Assembly: GCA_905181765.1 (NCBI GenBank)
Contig: CAJIYW010000007.1
Coordinates: forward strand, 122,109 to 186,108
DNA length: 64,000 nt
Direction of reading: 5' to 3'
From: Flavobacteriales bacterium UBA6772
Lineage (GTDB): Bacteria; Bacteroidota; Bacteroidia; Flavobacteriales; Flavobacteriaceae
Shown: positions 50,084 to 61,610 of the stretch, piece after piece
Numbering within the stretch: the first letter of the stretch is position 1
Layout: each line of letters opens with the position of its first letter
Translations under genes and position numbers: made by a program
Notes under the pieces: generated by a model
The model's database searches: none
What the model saw: only the letters and a program-made list of their open reading frames with translations
Told to the model about the DNA's origin: nothing

Positions 50084-50114
50084 AAAAAGCTCCAAAATAA
50101 ATTCGGAGTTTTTA
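50084..50114. terminator. Terminator-like hairpin between divergent genes
   Basis: CTCC and GGAG, with A- and T-runs outside, surround an 11-base loop. It lies between two genes transcribed away from each other. The rest of the 305-base gap (50041-50345) is AT-rich; apart from this hairpin and the -7 element near 50316 I see nothing in it. Confidence 0.45.
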
Positions 50115-50315
50115 AGTTTTCTAAATAATTAGAACCGTATTACAACAATCCATATTATATCGAATTAATTTACTGTTAACATCTAATTATTAGATAAATA
50201 CTAAAATATAGTTGTTTTAAACGCGCTATTATATGTATATGTTAATTTAGCATTAAACAATTGTAAACTAAATAAATCTAGTAGTAATTAAATTATATCT
50301 TACAGATTAAATTGC

Positions 50316-50323
50316 TATTTTTG
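50316..50323 (+). promoter_or_regulatory. -7 element for the two-component operon
   Basis: TATTTTTG ends 22 bases before the response-regulator ATG. No -33 element at the usual spacing. Confidence 0.5.
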
Positions 50324-50345
50324 ATACTTATCTTTTAAAGAAATC

Positions 50346-51044
50346 ATGAATAAAAACGATATTAAAATCTTGTTGGTTGATGATGAACCAGATATTATAG
50401 AAATTGTTAGTTACAATCTTAAAAGTGAGGGCTATCAAATTTTTACTGCTACAAATGGTTTAGAAGCTGTAACATCTGCTAAAAAAAATAGTCCGCATTT
50501 AATTTTGTTAGATATTATGATGCCAAAAATGGATGGTATTGAAGCTTGTGAAAAAATTAGAAAAATAAGTTCTTTAGAAAATGTAATTATTTCTTTTTTA
50601 ACCGCAAGAGGAGAAGATTATTCTCAGGTTGCCGGTTTCGAAGCCGGTGCAGATGATTATATTACAAAACCTATTAAACCAAAAGTTTTAGTTAGTAAAG
50701 TAAAGTCGCTATTAAGAAGATTAAAATCTGAAAAAGAAAGTGAAGAAACATATACTGTTGGAGATATTATTATTGACAGAGAAGAATATGTTGTTTATAA
50801 AGCGGGTGTTAAAATATCTTTACCAAGAAAAGAGTTTGAACTGTTTTCTTTATTAACTTCTAAACCAGGAAAAGTATTTAAAAGAGAGGTTATTTTAGAT
50901 ACCGTTTGGGGAAATGAAGTTGTTGTAGGGGGAAGAACAATAGATGTTCATATTAGAAAATTAAGAGAAAAAATTGGTGACGACCATTTTAAAACTGTAA
51001 AAGGTGTTGGCTATAAGTTTGTGCTATTAGACGCAGATAAATAA
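50346..51044 (+). CDS. OmpR/PhoB-type response regulator
   Basis: A 232-residue protein with a receiver domain (acidic pair DDEPD near residue 12, phosphoacceptor Asp56 in LLDIMMPKMDG, Lys in ITKPIKP) and an OmpR-type winged helix (ISLPRKEFELFSLL, then GRTIDVHIRKLREKIGDDHFKTVKGVGYKF in pieces). The kinase gene follows after 10 bases. The pair resembles PhoB/PhoR; phosphate control is plausible but no pst or pho box is visible. Confidence 0.95.
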   Translation: MNKNDIKILLVDDEPDIIEIVSYNLKSEGYQIFTATNGLEAVTSAKKNSPHLILLDIMMPKMDGIEACEKIRKISSLENVIISFLTARGEDYSQVAGFEAGADDYITKPIKPKVLVSKVKSLLRRLKSEKESEETYTVGDIIIDREEYVVYKAGVKISLPRKEFELFSLLTSKPGKVFKREVILDTVWGNEVVVGGRTIDVHIRKLREKIGDDHFKTVKGVGYKFVLLDADK

Positions 51045-51054
51045 ATTTACTTTT

Positions 51055-52095
51055 ATGAAAATTAAAAAAACGTATTCTTATGCGCTTTGGTCGGCAATTT
51101 ACATCACTTTAATAGCTGGAGTATTTGCCGCAATTTGGTACTTTTTTATTTTAAAAAAAATAAGTTTTAGTGCCATTCTAATTTCTATTGTAGTACTTTT
51201 TATTATTTCATTCTTTATTATACAATATAGAGCAGAACACTTTATTTATAGAAGGTTGAAAAAGATTTATGAAGATGTTTCTATTCTAGATGTAAACGAT
51301 TTAAAGAAGGACTCTGTTACAACAGATATAGAACAGCTTTCTAATAAGATGCAAACCTACGCAGAAGGAAAAGAACTAGAAATAAAGAGTTTAACTGAGC
51401 GGGATTCTTTTAGAAGAGATTTTTTAGGAAATGTTGCACATGAATTAAAAACGCCTCTTTTTACGGTTCAAGGGTACATACTTACACTTCTTGAGGGCGG
51501 AATGGATGATAAGAACATTCGTTTAAAATATTTAGAACGCGCAAATAAAGGTGTCGAAAGATTGGTTGCAGTAACCAAAGATCTAGATATGATTGCCAAA
51601 TTAGAAACCGACGGTTTAAAAATAGATAAAGAGGTTTTTAACATTCTAGAAATCATTCAAAATGTTTTTGATTTGGTTGAAATGAAAGCAAAAAAGAGGA
51701 ATATTATTCTAAAATTTGATCGTATTTATGAATTTCCTGTTTTCGTAATTGGAGATATTGAAAAGACAGAGCAAGTGCTAATTAACCTGGTTGTAAACTC
51801 TATTAAATACGGTAAACCCGGTGGTACAACTATTGTTACTGCAGATGATTATGATCATAATAAGTTTGTAATTCGAGTTATAGATAATGGTGAAGGAATT
51901 AAACAACAGCATTTCCCTCGTTTATTCGAACGCTTTTATAGAGTAGATCAAAGCAGATCTAGAGAACAAGGTGGTTCTGGTTTAGGCTTGTCTATTGTAA
52001 AGCATATTGTTGAAGCCCACCAACAAAGCGTTTTACTAAAAAGTACTTTTGGTAAAGGATCTGAATTTTCATTTACCATGGAAAAAGCAAAATAG
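51055..52095 (+). CDS. Sensor histidine kinase, PhoR-like
   Basis: A 346-residue membrane kinase. Two helices at about residues 10-33 and 39-58 with almost no periplasmic loop are followed by a short linker, the HisKA domain with the phosphoacceptor in FLGNVAHELKTPLFTVQGYI, and the ATPase domain (NLVVNSIKYGKPGG, VIDNGEGI, GSGLGLSIVKHIVEAH). With so little outside the membrane it probably senses the membrane or a partner protein. Tail to tail with purD, 8 bases apart. Confidence 0.95.
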   Translation: MKIKKTYSYALWSAIYITLIAGVFAAIWYFFILKKISFSAILISIVVLFIISFFIIQYRAEHFIYRRLKKIYEDVSILDVNDLKKDSVTTDIEQLSNKMQTYAEGKELEIKSLTERDSFRRDFLGNVAHELKTPLFTVQGYILTLLEGGMDDKNIRLKYLERANKGVERLVAVTKDLDMIAKLETDGLKIDKEVFNILEIIQNVFDLVEMKAKKRNIILKFDRIYEFPVFVIGDIEKTEQVLINLVVNSIKYGKPGGTTIVTADDYDHNKFVIRVIDNGEGIKQQHFPRLFERFYRVDQSRSREQGGSGLGLSIVKHIVEAHQQSVLLKSTFGKGSEFSFTMEKAK

Positions 52096-52103
52096 AATAT
52101 TTC

Positions 52104-53379
52104 TTATACTAAATCAAAACCAATGTCTTTTCTGTAATTCATTTGATCGAAATGAATTTTATCAATACTTCTGTACGTTTTTTCCAAAGCCTCTTCAATT
52201 GTATCTCCAAAAGAAGTTACTGCCATAACTCTACCGCCATTTGTAACTACTTTATCATCTAAAGTAGCAGTTCCAGCATGAAAAATAATAGATTCCTTTA
52301 TGTTCTCAAAACCTTTAATTTCTTTATTTTTTTCATATGCTTCTGGATAACCACCAGAAACTAACATAATTGTAGTTGCAGTCTTATCTGTTACCGAAAA
52401 AGACTTTTCATGCAAGTTTTGATGTGCAACACCTTCGAATAAATCAAATAAATCTGAGGTTATTCTTGGCAATACAGCTTCCGTTTCAGGATCTCCCATT
52501 CTAACATTGTATTCTACTACAGACGGATTTCCATGGTTATTCATTAATCCAATAAAAATAAAACCTCTGTAATCAATTCCATCTTTTTGTAAGCCTGCAA
52601 TTGTTGGTTTTACCACCAATTCTTCCACTTTATTTAAAAAAGCTTGCATCCGCAAACGGTACAGGAGAAATAGCTCCCATTCCACCAGTATTTAAACCTA
52701 CATCTCCTTCTCCAATTCTTTTATAATCCTTTGCTGAAGGTAATATTTTATAGCTTTTACCGTCTGTTAAAACAAAAACAGACAATTCTATTCCTTTTAA
52801 AAATTCTTCGATTACAACCGTTGTAGAAGCTTTACCAAACTTCTCATTAGAAACCATATCTTGTAGTTCTATTTTTGCTTCTTCTAAAGAATTTAAAATT
52901 AGTACTCCTTTTCCGGCAGCCAAACCGTCTGCCTTTAAAACATAAGGTGGTTCTAGAGTCTCTAAGAACGTAAAACCAGCTTCTAAATTTTCCTTTGTAA
53001 ATGATTGATAGCGTGCGGTAGGAACACCGTGTTTTTGCATAAACTGTTTAGAAAAGTCTTTACTTCCTTCTAGTAATGCACCATCTTTTTTAGGACCAAT
53101 TACAGGAATGTTTTTCAAATCTATATCTGCTAAAAAGAAATCATGAACACCTTCTACTAAAGGAACTTCTGGCCCTACAACAACCATTTTAATATTATTC
53201 TCTAAAACAATTTTCTTTACTGCTTCAAAATCTGAAAGATCTACATTAATATTTTCGGCTATCTTGTTAGTTCCTGCATTTCCTGGCGCTACAAATAGTT
53301 GCTTAACTTTACTACTTTCACTCAATTTTAATGCAAAAGCATGCTCTCTACCTCCAGAACCTAAAATAAGAATATTCAT
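52104..53379 (-). CDS. purD: Phosphoribosylamine-glycine ligase, one frame break
   Basis: About 425 residues when joined. GAR synthetase catalyses the second step of purine synthesis. The N-terminus has NILILGSGGREHAFALKLSES; the ATP-grasp core has KADGLAAGKGVLI and NTGGMGAISPVPFADA. After that the frame shifts: one extra base at 52644-52645 separates ADA from FLNKVEELVVKPT. The rest includes NVRMGDPETEAVLPRI. As written the enzyme is split in two. It is usually required for purine prototrophy, so an error in the sequence is likely. A -7 element lies 39 bases upstream. Confidence 0.92.
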
Positions 53380-53417
53380 TATGTTGTTGTTGTGTTTTTG
53401 TTGATATGTTGTTGTTG

Positions 53418-53425
53418 CAAATATA
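53418..53425 (-). promoter_or_regulatory. -7 element for purD
   Basis: TATATTTG on the minus strand. The following leader to purD (53380-53417) is built of CAACAACAACATA in two near-copies. No -33 element at the expected distance. Confidence 0.5.
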
Positions 53426-53504
53426 TTTTAAATTCCTTGGATTCCGGCTTTAGAATAAGATACATTTAAAAGAAACTCCTAATCAAGTGAAGTCTACTTT
53501 TTTT

Positions 53505-54248
53505 TTAATTAAAACCCCACTTTAAAAAGTACTTTATTGCAGATGAAGTATGCATAATAAATAATTTTAAGCTTTTTGAAGAACCTTGTTGATGGTGATG
53601 TATAATTTCTACTTTAGGGTAATACAGTTTCTTTTTTCCAATTTCATCAATTCTTCTGCAAATATCTGCGTCTTCCATATATAAGAAGAAACGCTCATCA
53701 AAACCTTTTAAGTTTTTTAAATCATGTAGTTTTAAAAAGCATAAAACAACCATGAATAAAATCGGGATAAAATGGTTTTTGTAAATCTCTTATCTCTATA
53801 CTCTCTATTAAGAAATTGCTTTTTTGAAATTTTTAATTTTCTATTTAGTAAATCAAATAAAGTTGGGTGTTTTCTACAAATATATTGAGGTTTTATACTC
53901 GGGTATAGCACTTTTGGCGTCACAAAAGCAACATTAGGGTTTTCATGTAACACTTTAATTAAAGAAGAGAATTACTTCCGGAGAAAAGACAACATCTGGA
54001 TTTAAAATTAAATGAAAATTAGAACTTATTTTATTTAGAATAAGGTTATGAGCTGCTCCAAAGCCAATGTTTTTTCCTACAAATAGATATTCTATTTCTG
54101 GAGATTTAAAGAACACCTCTAATTTATTAGTATTAGAATTATCAATGAGATAAAGTTTCTTTTTTATAGAGGTATTTAAAAATGAATTAACTGTTTTTTT
54201 CAGTATCTCGAAGTCATTATTATATAAAACAATTGAAGCCGTTATCAT
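53505..54248 (-). CDS. GT2-family glycosyltransferase, three frame breaks
   Basis: About 248 residues when joined. It starts MITASIVLYNNDFEILKKTV, with the GT-A acidic motif in LNPDVVFSP. The frame changes at 53968-53971 and again at 53762-53770 and 53722-53735; the middle part (ENPNVAFVTPKVLYP) and the last part (GFDERFFLYMEDADICRRI) are well conserved. It would add a rhamnose-like or hexose unit to the exopolysaccharide repeat. Last gene of the locus. With three breaks in 750 bases, real decay is possible. Confidence 0.8.
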
Positions 54249-54250
54249 TA

Positions 54251-55607
54251 TTAATATGCTTTTTCTTCTCCTTTAAATACATTTAATACAGTCTGTATAA
54301 TAATTTTAATATCTAAGAAAAAAGACCAGTTTTCAATGTAGAAGATATCTAAACGGACTCTGTTCTTAATATCTGATTTCTTTTTTATTTCTCCTCGATA
54401 CCCACCTACTTGTGCTAAGCCAGTAATACCTGGCTTTACAATGTGTCTTTTTAAATAATCATCTACATCCTTTTGATATTCTAAAGATAAAGTTTCTAAA
54501 TGCGGTCTAGGGCCAACCACACTCATATCTCCCAATAAAACATTTAAAAACTGAGGTAACTCATCCATACTTGTTTTTCTCAAAAAAGCGCCTAACTTTT
54601 GTTACTCTTACTATCATTTTTTGTTGCATGAATTTTATTTGATTCTTTATTTATTCTCATAGATCTAAACTTATAACAAATAAACTCTTTGCCATTAAGA
54701 CCCTCTCTTCCTTGTTTAAAAACTAAAGGCCCTTTAGACTCGAGCTTTACTAATACCCAAAGAATTGGTATTAGCCAAGAAAGAATAAAAAGGCAAACAA
54801 AAACCGAAAATAATATATCAAAAATTCTTTTTAAATAAAAATTTTCTGTAAAATCAAACGGTAATTTATTTACGTTTAAAACCATTAAAGAATCGCCATA
54901 ATATTCTATACTTCGGTTTTTACTGTACAACTCGTTCACATCAGGAATTAATTTTAAAATAATCTGCTTATCAAGTGCAAACTTATTTATTTTTTTTATT
55001 TGCTCATTTGATAATGCAGTTAGTGAACAATAAATTTCATCAACTGTGTTTTGTATTGCATATTCAAAAACAGCATCTAGATTCCCTAAATACTCCTTTT
55101 TTTTGTATAACTTATTAGAAAAAAAACCTAAGTATTTATAACCTAAATTAGATTTACTTTTAAAAATTTTAATAATGTTTTTTGTAGAATCATCAAAACC
55201 AATTACAATTGTTGTTCTAAAATTATTACCAAAAGATCTATACTTTTTTAAAAGAAATAACCAAGAAAGTTTAACAAAGGAAATGGAAATAATTGTAAGC
55301 ATTAAAATTAAAAACTGATTATTAACAATATCACCCTCTTTAAAAATGCCAAAATATGCGAAATATCCAAGAATAAAAAATAGAAATTGTTTTACTAAAA
55401 GCCTCAGAAGGCTCAGAACTGCAGTATGCCTGTGTACTTCATAAAAAGCAAAAAAATAAGATGTAACCAACCAAAAAAACGAAATGTATGATAAAAAGAA
55501 AATATTTAAATATTCTTTATCGTACACAAAGTAGGTTATAATATTTAATATAATAAATCTATTACTATTTGTAAAGGTTTAATGAAATGGGAATATCTTT
55601 TTTTCAA
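54251..55607 (-). CDS. Polyprenyl-phosphate sugar-1-phosphate transferase (WcaJ/WbaP type), three frame breaks
   Basis: About 450 residues when joined. Four to five N-terminal helices precede a Rossmann-like domain (TTIVIGFDDSTKNIIKIF), a late membrane helix and the catalytic transferase domain (LVFKQGREGLNGKEFICYKFRSM, DELPQFLNVLLGDMSVVGPRPH, RHIVKPGITGLAQV). It attaches the first sugar phosphate to undecaprenyl phosphate, so it starts repeat-unit synthesis. Breaks lie near 55538-55563, 54608-54611 and 54592-54595. The start is inferred as the TTG at 55607. Confidence 0.85.
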
Positions 55608-55637
55608 GTTTTAATTTATTGTTTATTGATATGTTTA

Positions 55638-56805
55638 TTAACGTAGAACTTTCAGAATCATTTCATCCAATGTAAATATTTTTTTTGCAATTGCTTTTTG
55701 GTGCTGTTAGATCGATTTGCTTGTTTATTAAAAAAACTAATTTTTCAACTAAAATATCGGTATCCCAATTCGTAACAACTAAAGTTAAATTATGTTTAAT
55801 GAATAAATTTTCTATTTCACTGTTGGCATCTGTGATCACAAAAACCTTGCATCCTGACGCTAATAAATTTGGCATTTTAGAAGGTAAGGAACCTTTAGAT
55901 GTGTTTTCTTTTTGAGGTATAATTTGTATTGTACTTTTATTATACAACTCTTCTAAATTTTCTTTATTTACGAGGTTATGAAAAAAGATTTTTTTACTTT
56001 TATTTAGCCTTTTGAGCTCTTTAATTGCTTCCCCTTCAGAAAAAAAATGAAACATCGTATTATCTAATTTTTTTGATGCTTCAGAAAAAAAATTTAATAG
56101 TTGAATTGGATTTTGTTTTTCACCTAAAGCACCGGAGTATACCACATGTTTCTTGTCTTTATCGAAAAGATGTTCTAAATCATTTGTGCACTTATCTTTT
56201 ATGGTGATAAACGGATATTGAACCTCTAGTTTAATTTCTTGTAAAGCATATAACTCTTTTGCTTTCTCCTTCATTTCCTTAGATAGGAAAACTAATTTGG
56301 TACAACTTTGATAACATTTTCTTTCTATTTTATGTATAAAAAAATGAACAATTTTATTTATCAACCCTCTTTTATCAATGGAATAAATCTCCTGTAAATC
56401 ATGAACCATTCCAACCTTTTTAATTTTTTTATTCAAGAATGGTAAAATGGAATAAAAAGCAAAACTTGGTGGAAAAACAGGGATTATAATATCTGTATTT
56501 TTTTGATGCTCTCTTATTTTTCTCAAAATAAAGAATGCGAAGCTAAGCTCTAAAATAATTCTTCTTACAATCGTTTTTTTTGAAAAAGCTAAATACTTTC
56601 CTCCTCGAATTATTTTAATACCGTTTAATTCTTCTTGGCTTTCTTTTATTTTCCAATTTGGATAAAAGGGATGATAACATAACACCGTAACATTATGACC
56701 ATCATCTTTTAAAGCAATGGCAAAATCTGTGTTAAATTTCCCTGTAGAAATTGGTTCAGGGTAAAAAAAAGGAGATATTATTAATATATTTTTATTGTTT
56801 TTCAC
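55638..56805 (-). CDS. GT4-family glycosyltransferase, WbuB-like, C-terminal frame break
   Basis: About 389 residues when joined. The N-terminus NILIISPFFYPEPISTGKFNTDFAIALKDDGHNVTVLC (in pieces) is typical of WbuB-type transferases; the donor-site half has VVYSGALGEKQNPIQLLNFF and KGSLPSKMPNLLASG. After about residue 367 the frame shifts at the A-run 55695-55699, and the last 20 residues read KAIAKKIFTLDEMILKVLR. It belongs to the polysaccharide locus and overlaps the end of the WcaF-like gene by 14 bases. Confidence 0.85.
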
Positions 56806-57343
56806 TTAATCGTTCTCTTATAATTTTAGCGGGGTTCCCGATGCAAACTTTGTTTGCAGGCAAATTTTTATAGACACTACTTCTAGCCCCAACAACAGTT
56901 CCTTTTCCAATGGTAATTCCTGGCGCAACAAAAACATCATGTCGCCAACCAACATTCATCTTCAATTGTAATCTTTTTTGCAAAAATAGGAAAATCTGAT
57001 TGTAAATAATCATGCGAACCCGTGCATAAATAAGATTTTTGTGAAATAACTACATGTTTACCTATTTCAATCTCCCCTAAAGAATATAAAACCACATCAT
57101 CTCCAACCATAGAATAGTCTCCAATAGATACTTTCCATGGATACGTTGTCCGCACTGTTGGTCTTATGATTAGCTGTTTGCAGATTTTCGTCCAAGTATC
57201 AATTTAGTAACCGGCTGATTGTAGAAAAATGAATGTCCTAGATCAAATTGTACTACTTTAGATACATAGCGCCAAAGCTGAACGACAAAAGCATTTCTAC
57301 CTCTAAAATTTTTTGGTAATTTAAATGTGTTAAGTTGCTGCAT
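56792..57343 (-). CDS. WcaF-like hexapeptide acetyltransferase, two frame breaks
   Basis: About 184 residues when joined. The N-terminus KLPKNFRGRNAFVVQLWRYVSKV matches colanic-acid acetyltransferases of the WcaF type; the left-handed beta-helix follows (ISQKSYLCTGSHDYLQ, then VAPGITIGKGTVVGARSSVY) and the tail is GNPAKIIRERL. Breaks lie at 57169-57178 and 56938-56942. It would O-acetylate a sugar of the repeat unit. Its start lies inside the end of the preceding GT4 gene (14-base overlap). Confidence 0.85.
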
Positions 57344-58418
57344 CATCTTTAATTATTTTTATAAATTCTCTGCTAAAAATATCTATTGTAAAGTTTTCCA
57401 TAAAATACATTTTATTATAATTACATATTTCTAAAATTTTAGATTTATTTTCATTCAAGAAAATTAACTTATTTGTTACACTTTTAGAATTTTTTTTCTC
57501 AACTAAAAATCCGTTTTTATTATCTTCAATAACATCTACTATCCCTGCATGATTGGTTGAAATAATAACGTTTTTTGTTGCTAAAGCTTCTAAAATAGAT
57601 ATTGGCTGACCCTCCATTTTGTAATAGGTTGGTAGCACAAAAATATTACTCCAGTTTAACAACTCTTTCTTTTCCTCATTATACACGACACCAACATAAC
57701 TGGTATTCTTTAACTTTAAAATTTTACTTAAAATAACATTTTTTAAAGAAGAATCGATATTACCTGCTATTTTTGCTTCATATTTAATTTTTTTTCTTTC
57801 TAACTCATGTAAAGAATCTAGTAGCAAAAAAATTCCTTTTTCTTCCATAAGGTTACTTAAATAAGAAATTTTTAAAATACTAGTATCAACCTTTAGATTC
57901 TTATCAATCAAATAATTTTGAGCAAAGTTGTTTAGAATATGTATATTCTCTTCTTTTAAAAATGGAGTTAAATTTTGTTTTAAAGAAATAGACAAAACAA
58001 TTCCTTTAGTAAACTTTGATACTAGAAAATGAAAAAACTTCTTTTTTATTCCTAATAACTGTTGATACTGAGTTCCTAAAAAATTACCATGAACATGTAT
58101 AATTAATTTTTTATTTAAAATTGAAGAAAATAAAATAAACAATGTATACTTTGTGATCCCAAAAAAAGCTTTTGAGATTATTTTTCATTTAACATCATTT
58201 TTAAAAACTTTAAAAATATTAATTATAATTTTCAAAAAATAAATAAATTTTTTAAAAGAAAAGCTTCCAATTGCATCTTCAAAAACATTGTAGGAAGTAT
58301 TTATAGTATCTACTATAAAATCATTAGAATTTCCTATGATCTCTTTTACAACCTGATTTGATATAGAAACCCCTGAAATTGGTTTTGGAAAAGGGCCTAT
58401 TAGTAGTATTCTTTTCAT
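57330..58418 (-). CDS. GT4-family glycosyltransferase, one frame break
   Basis: About 362 residues when joined. The N-terminal half starts MKRILLIGPFPKPISGVSISN; the frame shifts where one A is missing from the A-run at 58188-58190; then KLIIHVHGNFLGT and the donor site EGQPISILEALATKNVIISTNHAGI, with the GT4 glutamates. Adds a sugar to the lipid-linked repeat on the cytoplasmic face. Fifth gene from the start of the locus. Confidence 0.85.
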
Positions 58419-58476
58419 TAATTTTTGAGGATTAGATTCCTATAAATAAAATAATTTATCAATAGAGAGAATAAAA

Positions 58477-59626
58477 TTACTCCATTTTTTTTAAGTTCTT
58501 ACTAATTAACGACAATTCCTCTTTAAAATTGCTTCTAAATATATAGAATACATTTTCTGTTATATAAAAAAATTAAATTTAGTATTATGGACATAATAAA
58601 CAAAAGTAGTCCAAAAACACCAACTCTTAAAATAATTCCAAGATATTGATTATGTGAGTTAAAGTTTCCAATATAAAGCACTTCAGACTTATCCTTATAA
58701 CACTCTCTTAGCTCCTCTCCTACACCCCCTATTCCGTAGCCAAAAAGCCAAGATTCTTTTATTTTTTCAAAGGAACATTTATATATTCCGTGTCTTATGC
58801 TAGTTGAAGAGTAACTTACAACTTCATCGTAGCTTTTTGTATCAAGAACTTCCCTAAATCTTTTTGCTGTATCTGGAAAATAATTTTGACCTAAAAATAA
58901 AATTTTCATTAAAAATGAAAAAGTAAAGTAAGACTTTCTTTTTATTTTTGATTTTCATTAAACTAAAAATCAAAAATGAGAGCAGTAAAGAAATTATAAC
59001 TCCTTTTCTAGATAAAATAAAAACAACTATTACCTCAAATATACCAACTAATAAAAGCATAATTTGATATTTCCTTTTTGCTTGATTAAAGAGCTCAGCA
59101 ATTAAGAAAAGTGAAATTGATAAGTAAATGGATAAATATATAGGATGATCTTTCATCCATAAAAACCCTTCACTTAAATCATATACAAATCGATTTATAT
59201 TTACTTTTTGAGTAATGTAATCTCCATAGTTAAATGAGAGCATAAATATAAGTATCGATAACAAAAAGGAGGATGCTATAAATGTATATTTGAAAATATT
59301 TCCATATTCTACGATATTGTTTATTGCCTTTTTATTTGCAATTAATAATAAAAAACCTATTGGAAAAATAAATAAAGAAAGTGTTGTCTCTAATTTTGAG
59401 ATTCCTTCTTTAAAGTTGTCTGAATAGGTTAAACTGATAAAATAAAGAACAAATAAAGAAGCATTCAATAAGAAAAGGTAATTGATCTCAGGCTTTCTTT
59501 TTTTTAAAGAAAACATTAAATTACAATGAAAAAAAGGCCCACTATTCCTTTTATCTTAAATGGCAAAATAGGAAATAAACCTGTTATAATTAAAAACAGT
59601 CTTGGTAATATTTTATTTAACTGCAC
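58477..59626 (-). CDS. O-antigen polymerase/ligase-like membrane protein (Wzy/WaaL), three frame breaks
   Basis: About 383 residues when joined, with ten or more helices and the large periplasmic loop carrying HGIYKCSFEKIKESWLFGYGIGG and SHNQYLGIILRVG, the usual Wzy/WaaL pattern. It reads in several frames with breaks at T-runs near 59518-59522, 58911-58922 and 58566-58572. The likely start is GTG at 59626 (VQLNKILPRLFL), and the likely end KNLKKME at 58477. It would polymerise repeat units or attach them to an acceptor. Confidence 0.75.
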
Positions 59627-59650
59627 TGAGTAATTCAATTGTGATTTTTT

Positions 59651-60305
59651 TTAGTTTATTTCTTCTTGAAAAAAATTTTTATCTAGAAGCTCATTAATTA
59701 TAATAGTAGAATATATAAAATGTCCCATATCATTTGGATGAACACCATCTGGTATTATTGCATTGAACAGCTCTTTATCTTTTGATAATTTAAGATATAG
59801 ATTCCCCACATCAATTAATTGAATATTCAGTTCTTTCCCAGCCTTTATCCAAGATTCCGATGTAGAATCAATCTTATTATTTTTCCTTTTTTGTAATCCT
59901 GCCACTTTATTTAATAGAATTAAGCAAATCTTAACATCTTTATTTTTATTTTTTATTTGCTTTAGTTTTTAAATATCCATCAATATTTGTGTCATTTAAA
60001 GCAAACTCTAAGAACACATAATCTAATTTTTCTTTTAAAAGAACTTCTATATTAATCAAAGCTTTTTTTGTAGACCATCCTGGAAAACCTAAATTTTGAA
60101 TTATTGTCTTTACTTTTAATTTTTTTTTAAAGAAATCTAAATCACTATTAAAAGAGTTCCATGGCTTATCTTTACTCACATGCGCCCCTTGGGTTGTTGA
60201 CTCGCCATACCAAACTATTGAAATTTCACTTTTAGGAATTTCTTGAAAAGAAGAAAAGATTATAAATAAATAAAACAATAAGTGTGTGTTTTTAAAAAAA
60301 ATCAT
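59651..60305 (-). CDS. SGNH/GDSL hydrolase, one frame break
   Basis: About 218 residues when joined. The signal-like N-terminus (LLFYLFIIFSSFQEIPKSE) is followed by block I IVWYGESTTQG with the nucleophile Ser, block III with Asn in FALNDT, and block V DGVHPNDMG with the catalytic Asp and His. The break is in the A-run at 59945-59956. In polysaccharide loci such enzymes usually add or remove acetyl groups on the glycan. It lies 24 bases upstream of the Wzy/WaaL-like gene. Confidence 0.8.
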
Positions 60306-60307
60306 GG

Positions 60308-61610
60308 TTAGGTTTTATTAATAAATGTTAAACTTATCCAAAAAACTGGCATACTCCAAAGAAAAGATGCTGCGGGTATAGAAAAAAAGAACCAAAAAAT
60401 TAAGAGTAAACTCCAAAAGATTTCTTGTTCACTTTTGCTTTCATTAAGTATTCCTAATAATGTCTTATACACGATTTTTAATAACACTAAGAATAGAATT
60501 AGTCCTACTAATCCATATCTAAAAATCATAGAAAACGGAAGTATATGTATGTTGTGAACTTTACTTTTTCCTAAAAGAGAAGATCCAAGAACAGAATTAT
60601 CTAGAAATAATTTACCACCATCAATCACACCTCCAGAACCAGTTCCAAAAATAAAAGAAGTAATACTCGAGGTCCACATTTCAAAAACTACCTGCGCTTC
60701 AATCATTCTTTGAGAAATTGAAGTGAAAAAAGGATCAGAGTAATCTATTCCTTCTTCTAATATTATTGCAATTTGATTTATTCTATACCCAATATTGCTT
60801 TTAGGGTTGATGAAGTTTAACATTCCTAAGATTATTTCTTGCCTAAATAAGTAAGTGAATAAAATAATGGATAGCCCAAAAAATATAACTGATTTTTTAC
60901 TAAAAAAATATACTAAATATTTTCAATAAAAGTAAGAATCCCATCAAAAAGAAAACAACCAACTGAGTACGATTGGAAGAAAAGACTAAAATTGAATAAG
61001 GTATAAAAAACAAAAAAAAGAGTACATATCTTTTATTTAAGATATTTAAAAACATTAAAGCGGCCATTATAACTAATAATATTGCTGGAGCTTTCAGATT
61101 AAAAATAACACAAGCTAAGCCTATTATAAAAATTGTTTTAGATAAGTTTACAAAGTCAAGTTCATCATTATGCTTATTTCTAAAAATATAAAATAATAAT
61201 GCACCTAAAAAAATATATATAAAATCTGTAAATATATATACAATAGGGTTTTTATATAAAACCCCAATTAAAATTGAAATTAGAGCGAAAAAAAACCATC
61301 CATACACAAACAACTCTCTCCAAGAACATATCTTTTTAAATTTTAGCTTAAACTTTAGTTTTAAAATATCTAGACTAAAAAAAGCAACCGTAAATAAAAT
61401 TAGTATAATTCTAAAATACGGCGTTAGTGCAAAACCTTTTGCATCTATATACTTAGCAATTATGTTTAACAGAATCTCTAGTATTATAAATGCGACGATA
61501 AACCTATATTCTTTATATTGTTTTTTAAATATTGAACTCAAAGGCTCTAATACGGCATTTTTTTTTTTTGTTTTTGATAATTTTTTGTCTAATTCTTTTT
61601 TAAATTTTAT
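60308..61610 (-). CDS. Second polymerase-like polytopic membrane protein, two frame breaks
   Basis: About 430 residues when joined, with roughly ten helices. The first half runs to VVFFLMGFLLLLKIF, then the frame shifts at the T7-run 60902-60908; the second half has the loop (FGTGSGGVIDGGKLFLDNS, then SKVHNIHILPFSMIFRYG) typical of Wzy/O-antigen ligases. An A12-run at 61558-61569 causes another break near the N-terminus, and I could not identify a start codon. Whether this or the other Wzy-like protein polymerises is unclear. Confidence 0.7.
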
